A stretch of 64,000 nt of DNA, taken from NCBI GenBank assembly GCA_905221605.1, contig CAJNDS010000013.1, positions 186,001-250,000 on the forward strand, written 5' to 3'. Position 1 is the stretch's first letter. Each line of letters begins with the position of its first letter. The DNA is from Symbiodinium natans. Its lineage: Eukaryota > Sar > Dinophyceae > Suessiales > Symbiodiniaceae. The notes beneath the pieces are model-generated. The model did not search any database, was not told where the DNA came from, and worked only from the letters and a program-made list of their open reading frames with translations. The position numbers and the translations under genes were made by a program. Below are positions 59,203 through 64,000 of the stretch, piece by piece.

Positions 59203-59539
59203 CCCTAAACCCTAAACCCTAAACCCTAAAAACTAAAAAACCCTAAACCCTAAACCCTAAACCCTAAACCCTAAACCCTAAACCCTAAACCCTAAACCCT
59301 AAACCCTAAACCGGATTTGCGGGCTTCCGGGTTCATTAGGAAGCTTACAGGGGGTTCGAGGAGGGTTTAGGGTTGGCCCTTTTGTTTGAAGGGCGGGGAG
59401 CCCCCCCCCCTTACTTTAGGAGCTAACGGGGGCTTGGTGTTTGGGTTTAGGCTTTAGGGTGTAGGGTATAGGGTTTAGGGTTTTATGGTTCTAGGGAATT
59501 AGGGGGTAGGGTCCCAGGGCTCAAGGGTTCAGGGATTGC

Positions 59540-59640
59540 GGCGCTTCTGGCGTTTAGGGGTGAGGGTGTCCCAGGCACCCCAAACTCCTCTGCCCCGAGC
59601 AGGGCGTTCGAAGCTGGAGGTTGCTTTCAAAACGCCCCAA
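59540..59640 (-). CDS. Possible exon, basic
   Basis: Minus open frame ATSSFERPARGRGVWGAWDT then LTPKRQKRRNP and stop. GRGVWGAW is weakly MORN-like. No other support. Confidence 0.35.
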
Positions 59641-59788
59641 ACTCTAAACCCTAACCCCCAAACCTAAACCAACCCAAAACCCCAAACCCTAAACCCTGAG
59701 CCCCAAACCCTAAACCCTCAAACTTGATGGGTCTTGGTAGGGAACTCGGGCAGAGGTACCCTTATGCAAACCTCCAAAGGCTACATTC

Positions 59789-60073
59789 TTGGGGTAGCTT
59801 CATGGTTTCTTAGTTTGGGACTTTCAAAAAATTCTTAATTAAGAGATACCCTAAATATACCCTAAATATACCCTTAATATACCCTTAATATACCCTTAAT
59901 ATACCCTCAGCATACCCTTAATATACCCTTTAATATAGCCCTAATATTCCCTGAATATACCCTTAATATACCATTCAATATACCCTTTTTCACCCTATAA
60001 CACCCAAGGGCCCCTACTTCAGAGCCCTGTAAGGAAGGTCGGGGACCATCTGAAGGGACCATGCAACTACCCG
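59789..60073. mobile_element. MITE-like element, family 3, with internal 11 bp array
   Basis: Ends GGGGTAGCTTCATGGTTTCT and GGACCATGCAACTACCC. The middle (59848-59985) is an array of the 11-mer TATACCCTTAA. Members of one family thus carry different internal arrays (CCCTAAA at 20998, this one here, none at 816). Confidence 0.65.
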
Positions 60074-60282
60074 TAGACACATAGCGGTGATACTCGGGGA
60101 ATAGACCCCTGAACCCAAAAAACCCTGAACCCTGAACCCTAAACCCTAACCCTAAACCCTAGAGGTTTAGGGTAAGACACTGAGACTGGCAGAAGGGTTT
60201 GGGGTTTAGGGCTAGCCCTAAACCCTAAACCCCAAGCCCTAAACCCGAAGCCTACAAGCTAAGGCCTGGAACACCGAAAAAA

Positions 60283-60350
60283 ATGCTGGCAGCCTCCCCA
60301 CTGGGAGAGAATGGTCTTGACCGTGGACCGCTCCTGCGGCTCGCTGTCGC
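60283..60350 (-). CDS. Exon candidate, unknown protein
   Basis: After CCGCAG|G the minus strand reads ERSTVKTILSQWGGCQHFFR. CCCTAAA-type repeat on the left, TTTAGGG array on the right. Confidence 0.42.
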
Positions 60351-60359
60351 GTTTACAGT

Positions 60360-60602
60360 AAGGGTTTAGGGTTTAGGGTTTAGGGTTTAGGGTTTAGGGT
60401 TTAGGGTTTAGGGTTTAGGGTTTAGGGTTTAGGGTTTAGGTTTAGGGGTTAGGGTTTAGGGTTTAGGGTTTTGGGTTTAGGGTTTAGGGTTTAGGGTTTA
60501 GGGTTTAGGGTTTAGGGTTTAGGGTTTAGGGTTTAGGGTTTAGGGTTTAGGGTTTAGGGTTTAGGGTTTAGGGTTTAGGGTTTAGGGTTTAGGGTTTAGG
60601 GG
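60360..60602. repeat. Long TTTAGGG array
   Basis: About 33 units with few variants. Confidence 0.95.
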
Positions 60603-60712
60603 TAAACTCCAGAAGATTGGAACATGGTTTAAGGGTGATTAGAGCTGGGATTCCCCTTGGTATACCTTTGGGGGGTATGGGGATAAGGATGTTCCAACTT
60701 TTTGGAGTTAAC
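60603..60712. mobile_element. MITE-like element, family 13
   Basis: 110 bp, AAACTCCAGAAGATTGGAAC to TTCCAACTTTTTGGAGTT. It directly abuts the telomere-type array. The region 60715-60900 beyond is diverged G-rich repeat. Confidence 0.7.
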
Positions 60713-60984
60713 TGTAGGGTTTGGGGGTGGAGGATGTAGAGCTTAGTGGGTAAGGGTGCGTAGAAAGATTTGTAACGGCAAGGTTTTGAGTGTAGGGTGG
60801 AGGCTTTAGTGGAATTAAGGCTTGGGGTCTTGGAACTGTTCATGCAATGAAGGTATGGGGTCTTGGGTTTTTTCAGTGGAAGTAAGGTTTGGGAATTTAG
60901 GGTTGTAGGGAGCCCAAGACGAAATCAAATAAAAACCTATGTCCTAAACACAAAGCCCTCACCCCTCAACCCTAAGCTCTAGTC

Positions 60985-61082
60985 TAGTCACAGCTTGGGG
61001 CTGGGGGATGGGATAGGGCTGTCCAGGGTAGAAGCAATCCGAATAGCTTTTCTCAACCCGAAGCCTTCGCGACCCTTCAGGG
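60985..61082 (-). CDS. Exon candidate, Ser/Pro-rich
   Basis: Minus frames read EGFGLRKAIRIASTLDSPIP then SPSPKL and stop, or VEKSYSDCFYPGQPYPIPQP. The frame is not decided. The segment 61160-61430 is A/T-richer unique sequence with no exon evidence. Confidence 0.33.
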
Positions 61083-61449
61083 TTTAGGGTTTGGGGCTTC
61101 GGGTACCATTTGAAGCCTAAACCTGACGCTATACTGAATTTGGAACCCTGGCAAAACATGCAAATTTAGCTGTCTCTTAGGAACTAACGTACCCAAAATT
61201 ACAACCTATTCGCAAGTATCCGTAAGGAAGCCCGAATACCCCGAGACCCCAATTTCGCAATAACGAAACCACACAAATAATATATAGGCCCCTGTCCATC
61301 ACATGAATGGGGCGTGTCCCAGCGGTGTTTAGGGTTTAAGGGTTTTAGGAATCAGGTTTTAGGGGTTTTCGGGGGGGGGTTTACGGGATTTAGGGGATGT
61401 AGGGGTTTCGGTGTTTAGGTTTACATCTTGTTTAATTACCCACCCTTAC

Positions 61450-61593
61450 AGGACTGGACGGCTGCATGTTGAGCGAGTGGCACTTGTCTGCGTCCTTGGA
61501 TGTCCCTGTCCTGGCATCTGTCTGAGACTCCTTGAGGAACTTGTCGTATCTTGCAACTAAGTGTTCGGGTGTGTTGCACGTGCCCTGATAATC
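61450..61593 (-). CDS. Strong exon candidate, unknown protein
   Basis: 144 nt = exactly 48 codons, phase 0, acceptor ACTAG|G and donor CCT|GTAAGG. Reads DYQGTCNTPEHLVARYDKFL, then KESQTDARTGTSKDADKCHS and LNMQPSSP. A helical start and a Ser/Thr-rich hydrophilic tail. No family recognised. It lies downstream (sense) of the RNA-dependent RNA polymerase exon, so it may belong to that gene or the next. Confidence 0.6.
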
Positions 61594-61599
61594 CTAGTA

Positions 61600-62010
61600 G
61601 CCCTAAACCCTAAACCCTAAACCCTAAACCCTAAACCCTAAACCCTAAACCCTAAACCCTAAACCCTATTTCACCGCGGCTTGGTCTCCGCAAGCATCAA
61701 GGGGTCCATGCCCCCCTTCGCGGGGTATGCCAGGCTGATCCAGACCCCGATGTGCAGACCTTTGAGGGGCTTAGGGGCTCTGGGGCTTAGGGGGGCTTAG
61801 GGGGCTTTAGGGTTTAGGGTTTAGGGTTTAGGGTTTAGGGTTTAGGGTTTAGGGTTTAGGGTTTAGGGTTTACAGGGGGCGTGTGTTTGGTTTCTTGGTC
61901 CTGCAATGGGATCTAAACCCCCAAACCCTAAGCCCTAAGCCCTCAGCCCTTAGGGTTTAGGGTTTAGGGTTTAGGGTTTAGGGTTTAGGGTTTAGGGTTT
62001 ACGGTTTAGG
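61600..62010. repeat. Opposed telomere-type arrays around an island
   Basis: CCCTAAA 61600-61668, island 61670-61760, TTTAGGG 61800-61872 and 61955-62008. The island is open in two minus frames (LHIGVWISLAYPAKGGMDPL; RGLDQPGIPREGGHGPLDAC). Confidence 0.85.
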
Positions 62011-62014
62011 GTCG

Positions 62015-62105
62015 GGTCCTGGTTGTTCCAGTAGTCTTTCTGCTCCTTGAGCTTCAAAGTAACTTGCTCGGGAGTCTCCGGTGGGACCTTCTTCTCCTCC
62101 TTCCT
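62015..62105 (-). CDS. Exon candidate, charged helix
   Basis: Minus open frame LPRKEEKKVPPETPEQVTLK then LKEQKDYWNNQDP. Highly charged. TTTAGGG on both sides. It may be a downstream exon of the polymerase gene, unproven. Confidence 0.45.
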
Positions 62106-62109
62106 TGGC

Positions 62110-62350
62110 AGGGGATAGGGTTTAGGGTTTAGGGTTAGGGTTTAGGGTTTAGGGTTTAGGGCTTAGGGCTTAGGGCTTAGGGCTTAGGGCTTAGGGCTTA
62201 GGGTTTAGGGTTTAGGGTTTAGGGTTTAGGGTTTAGGGTTTAGGGTTTAGGGTTTAGGGTTTAGGGTTTAGGGTTTAGGGTTTAGGGTCTAGGGTTTAGG
62301 GTTTAGGGCTTGGGCTTAGGGGTTCGGGTTTAGGGCTTGAGTTTAATTCG
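62110..62350. repeat. TTTAGGG array with CTTAGGG block
   Basis: About 30 units including six consecutive CTTAGGG. Confidence 0.95.
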
Positions 62351-62389
62351 GGTTTAGGGCTTATGTTTAGGGCTTAGGGTTAGAGTCGA

Positions 62390-62740
62390 AGTCTAGTTCG
62401 AGTTGGAGAGTGTTTGAGGGTTTAGGACTTTTGGGTCGAAGGAGTGATGCGGGATCATCACCCCAGACCCCAAAGAACCGACTGGAGAACACGATCCCCC
62501 CTTCACTCGCCGTGTCTTACGGTTGCTGTACTTGAATGGTAACAGAAGAGGGCTATGCACTTTATGTATGCTCACCCGTAGTGAAAGACTGCCGAAGGTC
62601 ATGTACTTTATGTTCGTCTTGAAGACCCCGACAGACTCCCTCCAAAAAGGCTCCAAACAGAAACCCCCAAGCAAGCCTTCCCACAAACAAAAACGGTGTC
62701 CCGACAAAGGGGGGTCTGACCGAATTGAGGTTTCGGGGTC
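62390..62740. other. Unique region next to the polymerase exon
   Basis: Repeat-free. Minus frames are open over parts of it (PLLLPFKYSNRKTRRVKGGS), with a possible donor ACC|GTAAGAC near 62515. It may hold a further exon of the polymerase gene. No motif identified. Confidence 0.35.
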
Positions 62741-62754
62741 GACTCGCCCATTGA

Positions 62755-63012
62755 ATCTTGGTTTGGCGGCAGCTCCTTCGCTGTCCAGACTTCCATGTCA
62801 CCCGGCATGTGGCCGGGCGCCCTCCAAACCGCCACACGCCCACGGCATACCTTGCCGTTCGCAATGACGTAGCACTCCTTGTCAGGCAACGTCCCGGATC
62901 TCCCAAGGCAGCGCTTATGAATTGCAAAGCTGGGCAGGCGCAAGCGCGGCTTCTGGCGCGGGGCCTCGCGGGTGCCTTGCTGGAGCACCTCCGTCGTGTG
63001 CCAGGTTGGCAA
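62755..63012 (-). CDS. Cellular RNA-dependent RNA polymerase, exon
   Basis: Part of an RDR/QDE-1-type RNA-dependent RNA polymerase, which copies RNA into double-stranded RNA for silencing. The minus frame reads PSFAIHKRCLGRSGTLPDKE, then GRVAVWRAPGHMPGDMEVWT. This fits the family segment G-x-L-x-x-x-x-(F/Y)V followed by the xVxRxPxxxPGDxxxxxA block that precedes the catalytic DLDGD. The family's usual Asn in RNP is Ala here. The DLDGD exon was not found. The plus strand and one other minus frame are also open. Exon ends uncertain; CAGCAAG|G near 62975 is a candidate acceptor. Confidence 0.72.
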
Positions 63013-63341
63013 ATCGCATAATTACACATGCTCTGGTAGGGTTTAGGGTTTAGGGTCTATAGGGTTAGGGTTCAGGGTTCAGGGTTTAGGGTTCAAAACC
63101 CGAAACCCGCATACACCTAGCTCAACCAGTCTACCGCTGACACATCCACCAGTATGAAAGAGGTTTGGGGTTTGTGGCCGACACCCTGAAGACCCATGTA
63201 GGGTTTTCGGGTTAAATGGGGTTTCTAGGGCCTAGGATACAATAGCGATTAAGGAAAATAGCTCAACTAGGGTTTAGGGTTTACGGTTCGGGGTTTGATG
63301 CTTAAGGATTACTTCAAAACATGAAGGGGTCCTTATTTCTG

Positions 63342-63520
63342 CCTAGGATTGTCTCAATGAGCCCAACAAGAACAAGCCATTACAGTGTGAATTGCCGTTT
63401 CCTTCTTGTTGGGTGGTCCCAAAGCGAGCGGACATCCTTTTTGTATACTCGTATCTAGTATCCACCACAAAGCAGCCAAAAAACACACTCCACTCAAAAC
63501 TTAAGAAACCCCGAGCCCTA
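63342..63520 (-). CDS. Possible exon, unknown protein
   Basis: Minus open frame SVFFGCFVVDTRYEYTKRMS then ARFGTTQQEGNGNSHCNG. Plus is also partly open. No family. 63020-63340 is degenerate TTTAGGG and short unique pieces. Confidence 0.32.
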
Positions 63521-63568
63521 AACTCTAAACCAAAAACCCTACAGACCCAAAAACCCCAAACCCTATAC

Positions 63569-63655
63569 CCTCGCAGGGGGCGTCTGTGCCCCGGACGCAG
63601 GGGCGGAAGAGAGTCCACGTAGCTGGGCCGCGGAACATCTTGCAGGTAGAGATTG
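63569..63655 (-). CDS. Exon candidate with GT donor
   Basis: Acceptor TGGGCAG, donor CGAGG|GTATAG, 87 nt. Reads NLYLQDVPRPSYVDSLPPLR then PGHRRPLR. It lies upstream (sense) of the polymerase exon and may be part of that gene, unproven. The final island (63842-63895) reads RPYFVQVCSDKKSSS on minus. Confidence 0.45.
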
Positions 63656-63679
63656 CTGCCCAGGGTCTAGGAGGCTTAT

Positions 63680-63795
63680 TTTGGGTATTTCCCAAACAAG
63701 GGGGTACCCCTTTTATACCCCAAATAGAATAGAATGCCCCTTTAAGGGACCCCCGAATAAGGGTACCCCCTTTTCTCGGAAACCGCCATACGGGT
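63680..63795. mobile_element. MITE-like element, family 4-like
   Basis: GGGTATTTCCCAAACAAGGG and CCCTTTTCTCGGAAACCGCC are partly complementary ends; the interior repeats GGGTACCCCCTTTT in both orientations. Confidence 0.5.
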
Positions 63796-64000
63796 TCAGT
63801 GTGCAACTTCAGGGTTTAGGGTTTAGGGTTTAGGGTTTCGGGTTGAGGACGATTTCTTGTCGCTGCAGACTTGTACGAAGTAGGGTCTCATGCCAGTATA
63901 CCAAAGAGGACACAAAGGACGTACACTCACCCATATCTAGAACTCTGTATACACTCACCATAACAGTAGCATAACCCGGTTCGATCTTGTCATCCTAAAC

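Noticed and set aside
1-64000. Dinoflagellate spliced-leader relic as proof of affiliation
   Set aside because: I looked for the conserved leader ending TTTTGGCTCAAG and did not see it. Affiliation therefore rests on telomere unit, splice sites and gene layout only.

Overview
This is nuclear DNA from a eukaryote with split genes. I see no intact prokaryotic-style gene, and most long open frames are read-throughs of repeats. About half of the window is telomere-type repeat, (TTTAGGG)n on one strand or the other plus many variants, broken into hundreds of short blocks. Between the blocks lie 50-300 bp islands of unique, GC-balanced sequence. TTTAGGG telomere units occur in dinoflagellates, chromerids, green algae/plants and some other algae. 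Small exons, a one-sided coding bias, acceptors of the form AG|G, and apparent GC and GA splice donors beside GT together suggest a dinoflagellate (inference). A chromerid is the main alternative.

Many islands read as small exons, and wherever a protein family is recognisable the sense strand is minus. The firmest signal is the MORN repeat: thirteen islands encode all or part of one, in two clusters (about 13.8-17.6 kb and 42.4-48.4 kb) plus one at 53.4 kb. A long island near 62.8-63.0 kb encodes part of a cellular RNA-dependent RNA polymerase (RNA silencing type). Weaker matches are a BRC-like motif at 8.0 kb and protein-kinase-like pieces at 20.9 and 22.2 kb. Other islands have an exact codon count between plausible splice sites but no family I recognise. 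Candidate stop-containing last exons at about 23.9, 27.5, 41.4, 46.6, 49.0, 56.4 and 58.5 kb suggest several minus-strand genes in series. Exons cannot be joined into transcripts from the sequence alone, and short islands are often open in more than one frame, so the unnamed exon calls are tentative.

The rest is intron or spacer. It holds telomere-type arrays, at least ten families of 90-300 bp non-autonomous inverted-repeat elements (MITE-like), microsatellites, poly-G/poly-C runs and local tandem duplications.

The most interesting pattern is architectural. Around 10 of the 13 MORN islands the left flank is CCCTAAA-type and the right flank is TTTAGGG-type (plus strand). Read in the sense direction, introns would then tend to begin with UUUAGGG and end with CCCUAAA, so the two ends of one intron could pair as a long stem and bring the splice sites together.
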